Shown here piece after piece: positions 1 through 7,951 of a stretch of 43,053 nt of DNA. Position 1 is the first letter of the stretch. Every line of letters begins with the position of its first letter. The stretch lies in NCBI GenBank assembly GCA_036274695.1, contig DASUFF010000106.1, positions 1 through 43,053 of the forward strand. The letters are read 5' to 3'. The position numbers and the translations under genes were made by a program. The notes beneath the pieces were generated by a model. It had not been told where the DNA came from. It saw only the letters and a list, made by a program, of their open reading frames with translations, and ran no database searches. The stretch comes from DASUFF01 sp036274695. Lineage in GTDB: Bacteria > UBA10199 > JACPAL01 > GCA-016699445.

Positions 1-2532
1 GGCATCCAAATCCTCCGGCAGATCCAGTTGGACTTCCCCGGCTCGGAGGCCGACCAGACCATACGTTCCTCCCCGAACATCGCCAATCTCCTGGGGCCGG
101 ACGGAGTCCTTCGCGAAAACGTCAACGAAGGCGATTTCACCGAAGCCTTCAAGGCAGCCTTGGACGCTGCTGTCAACACGCCTCCGGGCCGGCGCCTCGG
201 CATCGCCGCCCTTTTTCTTCTGGTGCTCGCCGTCATCGACCCCGAGCCCAGCACCAAGGTCGTCCTTCTCACGCTCCTGGGCGCGGCGGTGACCGACAGC
301 GCCATCGGCGTCATCACCAACACCGACAGCGTCATGTCCGCTTATAAGACCGGCATCTCCAACGTGAGCATGCGCGAGAGCGCCCGCAACCTTTGCATGC
401 TGGCCCTGGACCTGGCAGTTTGGATCCCGGCCGGTTACGTCGGGAAATTGGCCGGCACCGCCACCAAGGCGGGCTTAAGTTACACGGCGCGTCTGGGTGC
501 GCGACTCCTGCCGAGTATGGAGATCCCCTTCTTCGCCAAACAGGCCCTTCGCGGTTTGGGCGAACTGGTGATGGTGGGCGCCCCCTTCGTCATCGAAACG
601 AACGTGGCTGGAATCACGCATGCGGCCGGCCACAGCCTACTGACGGGCACCGACCTGCATTGGAACGTCGACGAGGCGGTTCTCATGATGATCGCCTCCG
701 GATCCGATTCGTTGGCGAAGGCCGTGAACTTGGGCGGCAAGGTCTCGAAGAGCGAAGCGATGCAGTGGATCTCGAACACGGCCGTGGGCGGCTCAATCTA
801 CTACGGCGCCTTGTGGGGCATCGATCAGTGGAAGGGGACGAAGTATTCGGAAAGCGGTCTTTTGGCCACCGTCAGCGGGCAGTTCCAGACCATGGCTCCC
901 GTGCATCTGGGAAATAAGTTGGTCGCTAAGTCCGGCGTTCTGAAGGGCATCGACGGCCTAATCACGAAAATCGACCGCAAGGGCAACGCGTGGTTGGCGG
1001 ACGCGAAGGCGGAGATGTCCTCCAACAACGGATCCGGCGGGCCGTGGGGCGGTCTTTTCGGCGGGTTCGGACTCCAGCCAGCGCTGGCCACGGCAGGCGG
1101 CCGTCTGCCCGTCCGCTTTTCCGACATCAAGCCCGAAGCGTCGTCGCCCGTGAAGCCGATGGCCATGGTCTCCCACGGCGGCGGAAAGACCCTTCGTCCC
1201 GCGGACGGGACCTCGACACCGGTTTCGGGTGACTCCGTCTCTTCGAAACTCGGATCTGGCGAAGTGTTCGTCGAGGGGAAGAAGGAAAACACCCTGAAGT
1301 TTCCGGAAGACGCCGCGAAGTTGGAAATCAAGGACGGGTCGCACGGCAAGGTCGTGATCGAGCGCGATCCCTCGACCGGAGGCTTCCGCATCCACAATCA
1401 TTCCGACCGCAGCGTTTACGTGGGTTCCGCGAAGGGCGAGATCAAGCCGGGCAAATCAGGGACCGCGGCGAACGCCTCCCGGGTACGCCTGGGTAACGGC
1501 TGGTACCGCCTGAACGCCGCCGAAGGGACGTCGCCGGCCACCCGGGACTACCGGACGGACCTGCCGAAACAGTCGGGCGATCTGCCCGGCCAAAAAGGCG
1601 AAATCCACGATGTGACCGACGAGCCGACGACCGTTTTCGACGGCAATCCGACGGCGGTGGAGACGGCCGAACCGACGTTCGTAGACACGGCGCCGCCGCG
1701 CGAGCCGCTTCCGGAAGGCGAAGGGAACGTCCACTCTCCCGTCGGTTGGGAGGGGGCGGGCGGAGACCAGGGGACCAATGTCGGTAACAAGGCGGCACGC
1801 CGGACGGTCAAGGCGGACCAGCCCGTCGAGACGCCCCGGACGGAAACGAAGTCCGAGGACGACGCGACCGTCCGCTTCACGGAATCCTATCTCGACTCCC
1901 CGCCGGTGCGGAGCGACGTCGAGCTGGTATCCGACCAGGCCTATATTTCCAACCGGGTCCGCATTTATGTCGAAACGCCGGAGGCGCGTACCACCGTCAT
2001 CGAAGGCCTTAAAGCCAAGCATCCAAACTCCATCAAGAACGGCGAAACGAAGCTTCTCGTCAATATGGGAGAGACCCTCTACGTGACGGTGGAAGTCATG
2101 GTGGATCCGTATCGCTCCACCTTCGTTTCTCCGGACGGCGACAACGCGCGTTCCGGAGGGGAAGTGGGCTCCATCAACGTCGGAAAGGATGCCGCGGCCG
2201 CCATGAAATTCATGGAGCCGTACTTCGCGTCTCCCGACGTCGCCGGGATGTCCGTCGGCGAAGGGCGCATCGTTGTGCGCAGCGTCGAAGCGCGAAAGGC
2301 CTTGGAGACGGAGATGGAGGCACAGGCGACGAAGCGTGGTCTCACCTTTAAAAAAATCGCGGGACAAGAAGGCATGTACTACGTCACTTACTATTCCGGC
2401 GCCAAAGGCGCCCGCGTGAAATCGACCTTCCACTTAAAAATCGAGGTTGATCCTTCCGCCCCGGCGCGCGGCAAACTCTATGATTACGGGCAGAAGCCGA
2501 AGGGCGGAGACGATACGGCCCCCGGGGAGTGA
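1..2532 (+). CDS. Large protein of unknown function with duplicated C-terminal domain (5' truncated by window)
   Basis: The frame is open from base 1, and the first possible start in the window is a TTG at 28, so the true start probably lies upstream. Residue numbers here count from that TTG. A hydrophobic stretch near residues 57-95 (GIAALFLLVLAVI and what follows) suggests membrane contact, and the region to about residue 300 is rich in Ala, Gly and small residues. A Gly/Pro-rich linker near residue 335 leads to a beta-rich section at about 400-490 that might be FHA-like (weak). After an acidic, Pro/Thr-rich linker come two copies of an approximately 85-residue unit, from about 612 and 720, each opening with F-x-E-x-Y-x-x-SP and ending in a V-D-P motif. 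I do not recognise the family and assign no function. The downstream TMEM43-like gene starts 64 bp later. Confidence 0.8.
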   Translation, partial: GIQILRQIQLDFPGSEADQTIRSSPNIANLLGPDGVLRENVNEGDFTEAFKAALDAAVNTPPGRRLGIAALFLLVLAVIDPEPSTKVVLLTLLGAAVTDSAIGVITNTDSVMSAYKTGISNVSMRESARNLCMLALDLAVWIPAGYVGKLAGTATKAGLSYTARLGARLLPSMEIPFFAKQALRGLGELVMVGAPFVIETNVAGITHAAGHSLLTGTDLHWNVDEAVLMMIASGSDSLAKAVNLGGKVSKSEAMQWISNTAVGGSIYYGALWGIDQWKGTKYSESGLLATVSGQFQTMAPVHLGNKLVAKSGVLKGIDGLITKIDRKGNAWLADAKAEMSSNNGSGGPWGGLFGGFGLQPALATAGGRLPVRFSDIKPEASSPVKPMAMVSHGGGKTLRPADGTSTPVSGDSVSSKLGSGEVFVEGKKENTLKFPEDAAKLEIKDGSHGKVVIERDPSTGGFRIHNHSDRSVYVGSAKGEIKPGKSGTAANASRVRLGNGWYRLNAAEGTSPATRDYRTDLPKQSGDLPGQKGEIHDVTDEPTTVFDGNPTAVETAEPTFVDTAPPREPLPEGEGNVHSPVGWEGAGGDQGTNVGNKAARRTVKADQPVETPRTETKSEDDATVRFTESYLDSPPVRSDVELVSDQAYISNRVRIYVETPEARTTVIEGLKAKHPNSIKNGETKLLVNMGETLYVTVEVMVDPYRSTFVSPDGDNARSGGEVGSINVGKDAAAAMKFMEPYFASPDVAGMSVGEGRIVVRSVEARKALETEMEAQATKRGLTFKKIAGQEGMYYVTYYSGAKGARVKSTFHLKIEVDPSAPARGKLYDYGQKPKGGDDTAPGE

Positions 2533-2596
2533 GCGGATTATTCCTTGATCGTTTCCAGGCATTGCCCTAGTCGTCGGAACACACAAAGGAGCTCCC

Positions 2597-3742
2597 ATGG
2601 CCGATCACTACGAAGTCGTCAGCAACGCCCCCGGTTTCGGTTCGCGCTTCATGAATTCCATCAAGGGGATTTTCGTCGGCTTCCTCTTCGTCGGCGGCTC
2701 CCTCGCGCTGCTCTGGTGGGGCGAGGGCCGGCAGAATCTGGCTGAGTTCGTCAAGAAGGGGACGCTCATCGCCTCCACCCAGCCGGCGACGCTCGCTCCC
2801 GGAACTTTGGTCAAGACCGCCGGGAAGATTCACTCCGACGAAATCGTCAACGACGACAAATACCTCCAGCCGGGCGCGCAGAAGTTTTTGAAGATCAGCC
2901 GCAGCGTCGCGATGTACGCCTGGAAGGAAGAGAAGAAGACCGAGAAGCGGGGCGACAAGGAAGTCACCACCTACGACTACCGCAAGGAATGGACGAGCAT
3001 GCCTTCCGATTCGGGCCGCTTCTACGACGGCGCCGGCCACCAGAATCCGAAGATGGCTGAGGACGACGCGTCCTTCCAGGTGAAGACGGCGACGATCGGG
3101 TCCCTCGTTTTCGAAGCCGACAAGACGGATTTTCACGGCGGGAGCGATCTGGCCGTCACGGAAGCGCTTTTGAAGCAAGACGCGTCGAGCGTGCGCCAAT
3201 TGAGCCAGGGTGCGATTTATATTCCCTACAACGTGAGCCCCGCGACGCCGTCGCCGCACAACGCGGCGAGCGCGCCGGAAGTGGGGGACCTGCGGATCCA
3301 GTATTCCTACTTTCCGAACGACGTCGAAGGCTCGGCGGTGGGGGATTGGGACGGGAGCAAGATCGTTCCGCATCTCTACCGCGAGACGGAGACTTATCTC
3401 GGCGCCTTTCCCGGCAGTCTCCAAGAGTTCCAGGCCCGTCTCCAATCGGAACACAACTTGATCACCTGGATCATCCGCATCGCGACCTTCCTGATGCTGT
3501 GGATGGGACTCAATCTGATCTTGGGCCCGATCCTCATGGTGATGGATTCGATCCCCATCGTCGGCGGGGCGGGGCGTTTCGTCATCATGCTCTTCACGGG
3601 CGCCGTGGCCTTGGTCCTTTGGATTTTGACCCTGCTCCTGGCCAACCTCTGGCTGGCGTTGATCGTCGTGGGCGTGCTGGTGATCGGATTCCTGGTTTAC
3701 GGGAAGCTGAAGAAAAAGCCCGTCGCCGTCCCGGCGACTTAG
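2597..3742 (+). CDS. TMEM43 (DUF1625) family membrane protein
   Basis: This 381-residue protein matches the TMEM43/LUMA pattern by recognition. It has one N-terminal transmembrane segment (about residues 24-43, ending LLWWGEGR), a large soluble domain of about 240 residues with the family-like core SVAMYAWKEEKKTEKR, and three more hydrophobic segments between about 287 and 369. A short basic tail KLKKKP closes it. Bacterial members are widespread but have no settled role; the eukaryotic homologue sits in the inner nuclear and ER membrane. The ATG is preceded by AAAGGAG at a good distance, which fixes the start. The stop codon TAG is immediately followed by a short ggggc/gcccc hairpin. Confidence 0.85.
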   Translation: MADHYEVVSNAPGFGSRFMNSIKGIFVGFLFVGGSLALLWWGEGRQNLAEFVKKGTLIASTQPATLAPGTLVKTAGKIHSDEIVNDDKYLQPGAQKFLKISRSVAMYAWKEEKKTEKRGDKEVTTYDYRKEWTSMPSDSGRFYDGAGHQNPKMAEDDASFQVKTATIGSLVFEADKTDFHGGSDLAVTEALLKQDASSVRQLSQGAIYIPYNVSPATPSPHNAASAPEVGDLRIQYSYFPNDVEGSAVGDWDGSKIVPHLYRETETYLGAFPGSLQEFQARLQSEHNLITWIIRIATFLMLWMGLNLILGPILMVMDSIPIVGGAGRFVIMLFTGAVALVLWILTLLLANLWLALIVVGVLVIGFLVYGKLKKKPVAVPAT

Positions 3743-3795
3743 GGGCCTTGACAGCCCCCGAACCGAACTTACCTTCTCTTCAGGAGGTAAGAACC

Positions 3796-4245
3796 ATGAC
3801 CTATTTAAGCCTAATTCCCCGTCCCCGCAGAGGGCAAACGCCCGCCCTCTGGGGCTTCGACCGCCTGTTCGAGGATTTCTTCAACGATCTGGGCGTGCTT
3901 CCCGCCGGCGTGCCCGATTTCAACGCGCGGCTGGACGTGGCCGAAACCGACAAGGCCGTAACCGTTACCGCTGACCTGCCCGGTCTGGATGAGAAGGATA
4001 TCGAGCTGTCGCTGAACGACAACGTCCTCTCGCTCAAGGGCGAGAAGAAGGCCGAGGAGGAGGGTAAAAACTATTTCCGGAAGGAGCGAACCTACGGGGC
4101 GTTCTACCGCGAGATCGAAATCCCCGCCGAGGTCGACGCAGCGAAGGTGGAGGCCGCCTTCAAAAACGGCGTGCTCACCGTGACGTTGCCGAAGTCCGAG
4201 AAGTCGAAGGAGACGTCGCGGAAGATTCCGATCAAGGCGGCCTAA
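3796..4245 (+). CDS. Hsp20/alpha-crystallin small heat-shock protein
   Basis: The product is a 149-residue small heat-shock chaperone, expected to form oligomers that hold unfolding proteins in the cytoplasm. The N-terminus carries W-G-F-D-R-L-F-E-D-F-F, typical of bacterial Hsp20. The alpha-crystallin domain runs from about residue 45, with DLPGLDEKDIELSL, the Y-G-x-F-x-R-like segment TYGAFYREIEIP, and the closing G-V-L-T-V-T-L-P motif. The tail ends in the I-x-I motif (KIPIKAA) used for oligomer contacts. The ATG was chosen because a strong AGGAGG lies just upstream; the longer open frame before it overlaps the TMEM43 gene and is spurious. A TTGACA occurs at 3748-3753, but I see no convincing -10 or heat-shock promoter with it. 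Its stop codon overlaps that of the convergent YbaK gene. Confidence 0.95.
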   Translation: MTYLSLIPRPRRGQTPALWGFDRLFEDFFNDLGVLPAGVPDFNARLDVAETDKAVTVTADLPGLDEKDIELSLNDNVLSLKGEKKAEEEGKNYFRKERTYGAFYREIEIPAEVDAAKVEAAFKNGVLTVTLPKSEKSKETSRKIPIKAA

Positions 4246-4724
4246 GCGAGATATTCCCGCCAATTCCGCGCGAAGTGCGCCTTCTGAGGCTGGGTCATCT
4301 TCTCCCAGTCGGCGTACTTCATGCGGATGGCGTCCTCGTGGGTGCCGGCGTTGAACTCGATCTCGTCGTCGTCGGCCAGGTCGGTTTCGGCATAGACCGG
4401 CATATTATAGAGCGAGCCCATCGGCGGCATGGCGCCCAATTCGCAGTCCCGAAAAAGCCCCTGCATTTCCTGCTCGCTGGCGAAATGGAGATTGGGGTGC
4501 CCAGTCAGGCGCCTGGCCTCCCTTAAATCCACGAAATAGGAAGCGGGCAGTACCATCATGAAATACTTACCGTTTTCGCGCATGACGACCACCTTGGCCA
4601 CCTGGTGGCCGTCCACGTTTTCTCTTTGGGCGAGCTGCTCGGCGGTCATCGTCGGGGGGTGGTGGCGGACCTCGTAGGGGACATGGGAATTATTGAGATG
4701 TTCTTCCAGGGCTTGTGGTATCAT
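4242..4724 (-). CDS. YbaK/EbsC-like aminoacyl-tRNA deacylase domain protein
   Basis: This 160-residue protein resembles the YbaK/ProX 'aminoacyl-tRNA deacylase and synthetase-associated' family, which hydrolyses mischarged tRNA. Visible family features are the conserved lysine in VAKVVVM (about residue 44), the central GAMPP-G segment, and the late F-N-A-G-T-H-E motif. An uncommon C-terminal extension, MKYADWEKMTQPQKAHFARN, follows the domain; its substrate cannot be told from sequence. The ATG at 4724 is supported by GGAGGG upstream; the open frame continues further but without family similarity. It stands alone on the minus strand, and the last bases of its stop (TAG) are shared with the Hsp20 stop (TAA). 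Confidence 0.85.
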   Translation of the reverse strand: MIPQALEEHLNNSHVPYEVRHHPPTMTAEQLAQRENVDGHQVAKVVVMRENGKYFMMVLPASYFVDLREARRLTGHPNLHFASEQEMQGLFRDCELGAMPPMGSLYNMPVYAETDLADDDEIEFNAGTHEDAIRMKYADWEKMTQPQKAHFARNWREYLA

Positions 4725-4941
4725 ACACCCTCCGGTTCCGCCTTCGGGCCTGCCAACGGCAGGTCCTCCGCCGCCCGCTTCGCGGGCACCCGGCGTCGGT
4801 CGCGGCCCTAGCGGTTGTTCTTTCTTACGCAAGAATATCACGAACCTAAACCTGTAGGACCTAATTTTTTCTTGCATTGGAGAGGTGTTGGATGTATCCG
4901 AAAACGCTCGTTTTTTTGAACCCGTCCGTAAGGAGAACGTC
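4725..4941. promoter_or_regulatory. Divergent intergenic region between the YbaK-like gene and rpsB
   Basis: This region of about 217 bp must contain promoters for both flanking genes. On the YbaK side two perfect 6-bp hairpins follow each other, cctgcc/ggcagg at 4749-4763 and gcccgc/gcgggc at 4773-4787. The rpsB-proximal half is AT-rich, with homopolymer T runs at about 4865 and 4910. I could not identify a convincing -35/-10 pair in either direction. The rpsB ribosome-binding site AAGGAG is at 4930-4935. The hairpins would lie in the 5' leader of the YbaK-like mRNA if transcription starts to their right. Confidence 0.4.
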
Positions 4942-5790
4942 ATGGTAGAAATGTCTGTCAAAGAGATGCTCGAAGCCGGAGTTCACTTCGGCCACCAAAC
5001 CCACCGCTGGGACCCCCGGATGAAGCCGTATATTTTCGGCTCGCGGAACGGGATCCACATCATCGACCTTCAGAAGACCGTCGGACTTTGCCGCGAGGCG
5101 TGCGATTTCATCACGAAGGCCGTGTCCGAGGGAGGAAACGTCCTCTTCGTCGGCACCAAGCGCCAGGCCCAGCCTTTGATCGAAGAGGCGGCCAAGGAAG
5201 CGCAGATGTTTTTCGTGTCCCACCGCTGGCTGGGCGGGACGCTGACCAATTTCCGCACGATCCAAGCCTCCATCGCGCGGCTGAAGGATCTGGAGAAGAA
5301 AAAGGAAGAGGACGGGCTCGCGGGTTTCACCAAGAAGGAAAAGTTGATGATCGAGCGCGAGATCATCAAATTGAAAAAGTCCTTCGGCGGCATTCAAGAG
5401 ATGAGCCGCCTGCCGGCCGTGATCTTCGTTATCGACCCGCACAAGGAAGACATCGCCCTCCAGGAGGCCAACCGGCTGCACATCCCGGTGGTCGCCGTGG
5501 CGGACACCAACTGCAACCCCGAAGGCATCGATTATCTGATCCCGGGCAACGACGACGCCATCAAGTCGATCAAGTTCTTCACCTCCAAGGTGATCCAGGC
5601 CTGTTTGGACGGCCTCTCCCAGCGCGAGGCCGTTTTGAGGAGCTTGACCGAGCGTTCCGAAGCCCCGATGCCGCGCGAAGCGGCCGGAAGCCGCGGCAAG
5701 GCCTTCGTCTCCAAGGCGGACGCCTACGAAAGCGACACGAGCGGCGAGTACCGCGGCTCCCAGGCCGCCGCCGAAGCCGTGAAGCAGTAA
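4942..5790 (+). CDS. rpsB: 30S ribosomal protein S2
   Basis: This is a 282-residue S2. The start MVEMSVKEMLEAGVHFGHQTHRWDPRM... carries the family's hallmark G-V-H-F-G-H-x-T-x-x-W-x-P-x-M, and RLPAVIFVIDPHKE and IPVVAVADTNCNP are the second conserved blocks. The ATG at 4942 has AAGGAG 6-7 bases upstream; a longer open frame from 4885 lacks similarity. The protein is about 40 residues longer than the E. coli form. The excess is a C-terminal tail from about residue 235, rich in Ser, Arg, Ala and Glu and apparently disordered. It is followed after 27 bp by tsf, the usual arrangement. Confidence 0.97.
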   Translation: MVEMSVKEMLEAGVHFGHQTHRWDPRMKPYIFGSRNGIHIIDLQKTVGLCREACDFITKAVSEGGNVLFVGTKRQAQPLIEEAAKEAQMFFVSHRWLGGTLTNFRTIQASIARLKDLEKKKEEDGLAGFTKKEKLMIEREIIKLKKSFGGIQEMSRLPAVIFVIDPHKEDIALQEANRLHIPVVAVADTNCNPEGIDYLIPGNDDAIKSIKFFTSKVIQACLDGLSQREAVLRSLTERSEAPMPREAAGSRGKAFVSKADAYESDTSGEYRGSQAAAEAVKQ

Positions 5791-5817
5791 CCACCCGAAA
5801 CGATAGGAAAGGTTCCC

Positions 5818-6672
5818 ATGACTGAGATCTCCGCTGAAAAAGTACGCGAGCTCCGGGACAAGACCGGCGCCGGCATGATGGACTGCAAACGCGCCCTGGC
5901 CGCCACGGCCGGGGACATGGAAAAGGCCGTCGACCACCTTCGCAAGGAAGGCGTCGTCAAGGCCGCCAAGAAGGCGGGGCGCGCGACCTCGGAAGGGCTG
6001 ATCGGCGTTTCGGTTTCCCCCGACAAGAAGACGGCCGCTCTCGCCGAAGTGAACTGCGAGACCGATTTCGTCGCCCGCACCGACCAGTTCCAGAACTTCC
6101 TCAACGCCCTGAGCGAGCACATCGTCAAGAACAAGCCCTCCGACGTCGACGCTCTGCTGGCCCAAAAGATGGGCGGGGCGAGCGTCCAGGACGTGTTGGC
6201 CCAGTTGGTCGCCAAGTTGGGCGAGAACATGGGCATCCGCCGCTTCCGCATCGTCCAAGCGGGACCGGGCGAAGTGCTGGCCGCTTATTTGCACGCGGGC
6301 GCCAAGATCGGATCGATCATCCGGGTGAAGGGCGGTGCGGCCGAGGAGTTGGTCCGCGACGTCGCCATGCACGCTGCGGCGATGTCTCCGCGTTACCTGG
6401 ACCGCACGCAGGTGCCGGCCGACGCCTTGAACCGCGAGAAGGACGTCTTGAAGGCGTCTCCGGAGTTGAACGGCAAGCCCGACAACATCGTCGAGAAGAT
6501 CCTGACGGGCAAGTTGAACCGTTTCTACAGCGAGAATTGTTTGACCGACCAGCCCTTCATCAAGGATACGTCGGGCAAGAAGTCCGTCGCCGACTTCCTG
6601 AAGGAACAGGGCGCCGGCTCCCAGGTGGCCGAAATGGTCCGGTTCCAGGTGGGTGAAGAAACAACCGCTTAA
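5818..6672 (+). CDS. tsf: Elongation factor Ts
   Basis: EF-Ts is the nucleotide exchange factor that regenerates EF-Tu-GTP. The 284-residue protein opens with the UBA-like N-terminal domain, including the signature L-R-D-K-T-G-A-G-M-M-D-C-K-R-A-L, followed by the second signature E-V-N-C-E-T-D-F-V-A-R at about residue 78. Two core subdomains follow, and the C-terminal part includes KSVADFLKEQGAGSQVAEMVRFQVGE. The ATG is preceded by AGGAAAGG. The stop codon directly abuts the pyrH ATG with no spacer, so the two are probably translationally coupled. Confidence 0.97.
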   Translation: MTEISAEKVRELRDKTGAGMMDCKRALAATAGDMEKAVDHLRKEGVVKAAKKAGRATSEGLIGVSVSPDKKTAALAEVNCETDFVARTDQFQNFLNALSEHIVKNKPSDVDALLAQKMGGASVQDVLAQLVAKLGENMGIRRFRIVQAGPGEVLAAYLHAGAKIGSIIRVKGGAAEELVRDVAMHAAAMSPRYLDRTQVPADALNREKDVLKASPELNGKPDNIVEKILTGKLNRFYSENCLTDQPFIKDTSGKKSVADFLKEQGAGSQVAEMVRFQVGEETTA

Positions 6673-7380
6673 ATGCCAGCTCCGCAATACAAGCGCGTCC
6701 TCCTCAAACTCTCCGGAGAGGCCATGGCCGGCTCCGGCAATTACGGCATCGATCCCCTTTCCGTCCAAAAATTAGGCCGCGAGATCAAAGACGTCCATGA
6801 CTTAGGCATCGAGATCGCCATCGTCATGGGCGGCGGCAACATCTTCCGCGGCGCCCAGGTGCCCTGGATGGACCGCGCCACCGCGGATTACAGCGGCATG
6901 CTCGCCACCGTCATCAACAGCATGGCCCTCCAAGACGCCCTGGAGAAGATGAACATTTTCACGCGGGTCTTGAGCGCCATTGAGATGCAGGCCGTGGCCG
7001 AACCCTACATCCGCCGGCGCGCCATCCGGCACATGGAGAAGAAGAGGGTGGTGATCTTCGCCGCCGGTACCGGCAATCCGTTTTTCTCCACCGATACGGC
7101 CGCGTCCCTCCGAGCCATGGAAGTCCGCGCGGAGGCCATCCTCAAAGGCACGAAGGTCGACGGCGTTTATTCGGCCGATCCGTTCAAGGACAAGAAGGCG
7201 AAGAAGTTTTCGCGGTTGAGCTATATCGACGTCCTGAAGAAGAACCTGAAGGTCATGGATTCCACGGCGATCTCGCTGTGCATGGACAACCAGCTTCCCA
7301 TTGTCGTATTCGATCTCTTCAAGAAGGGTAATCTGAAAAAAGTCGTCTGCGGCGACAACATCGGTACCATCGTTTCCTAA
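6673..7380 (+). CDS. pyrH: Uridylate kinase (UMP kinase)
   Basis: PyrH phosphorylates UMP to UDP with ATP in pyrimidine nucleotide synthesis and belongs to the amino acid kinase fold. The 235-residue sequence shows the N-terminal KRVLLKLSGEA, the glycine-rich V-M-G-G-G-N-I-F-R-G loop, and G-T-G-N-P-F-F-S-T-D-T-A-A at about residue 134 (nucleotide-binding region). The ATG follows the tsf stop without a gap. frr starts 12 bp downstream. The order rpsB-tsf-pyrH-frr is conserved across many bacteria and supports all four calls. Confidence 0.97.
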   Translation: MPAPQYKRVLLKLSGEAMAGSGNYGIDPLSVQKLGREIKDVHDLGIEIAIVMGGGNIFRGAQVPWMDRATADYSGMLATVINSMALQDALEKMNIFTRVLSAIEMQAVAEPYIRRRAIRHMEKKRVVIFAAGTGNPFFSTDTAASLRAMEVRAEAILKGTKVDGVYSADPFKDKKAKKFSRLSYIDVLKKNLKVMDSTAISLCMDNQLPIVVFDLFKKGNLKKVVCGDNIGTIVS

Positions 7381-7392
7381 CAGGGGGGACAT

Positions 7393-7950
7393 ATGGATCC
7401 TAAGCTTCAAGCCGAAACCAAGCAGCGCATGGACAAGACCATCGAGTCCCTTCGCGGCGAATTCTCCAAGCTCCGGACGGGGCGCGCCTCCGTGGCGGTC
7501 TTGGACGGCGTCCGGGTGGACAGTTACGGGAGCCTCATGGCGTTGAACGCGGTCGCCAGTCTCTCCGTGTCCGACAGCCGGACCATCGTCATTTCGCCGT
7601 GGGACAAGTCGCTCCTGCAGGAGATCGAGCGCGCCGTCCATAAGGCGGATCTGGGCCTTCAGCCCGTCAACGACGGCAAGTTGATCCGCATCTCCATTCC
7701 GCCGCTGACCGAGGAGCGCCGCAAGGATTTGGTGAAGGTGGCCAAGAAGGCCGGGGAAGAGTCGAAGGTGGCCATCCGCAACGCCCGCCGCGAGGCCAAC
7801 GAGGCCGTGAAGAAGATCCAGAAGGACGGAAAGATCTCCGAGGACGACCTGAAAAAGTGGGAGGCGGAGATCCAGAAGCTCACCGATCAGTACGTCGCGC
7901 AGATCGACACGGTCCTGGCCAACAAAGAAAAAGAGATCATGGAGATCTGA
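7393..7950 (+). CDS. frr: Ribosome recycling factor
   Basis: RRF works with EF-G to split post-termination ribosomes. At 185 residues it has the family's normal length. It shows the conserved block LRTGRASVAVLDGVRVDSYG, I-S-P-W-D-K near residue 57, and IPPLTEERRKDLVKVAKK in the helical bundle. A run of G (GGGGGG) lies 7-12 bases before the ATG. Two bases separate its stop-codon end from the TTG start of uppS. Confidence 0.97.
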   Translation: MDPKLQAETKQRMDKTIESLRGEFSKLRTGRASVAVLDGVRVDSYGSLMALNAVASLSVSDSRTIVISPWDKSLLQEIERAVHKADLGLQPVNDGKLIRISIPPLTEERRKDLVKVAKKAGEESKVAIRNARREANEAVKKIQKDGKISEDDLKKWEAEIQKLTDQYVAQIDTVLANKEKEIMEI

Positions 7951-7951
7951 G

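Noticed and set aside
3748..3776. TTGACA before hsp20 as a promoter
   Set aside because: No acceptable -10 at 16-18 bp and no heat-shock-type (sigma-32) pattern; noted only in the gene entry.
4861..6768. 635-residue open frame on the minus strand opposite rpsB and tsf
   Set aside because: It lies antisense to two certain core genes, has no recognisable motif, and its His/Leu/Gly-rich composition is what GC-rich third-codon bias produces on the opposite strand.
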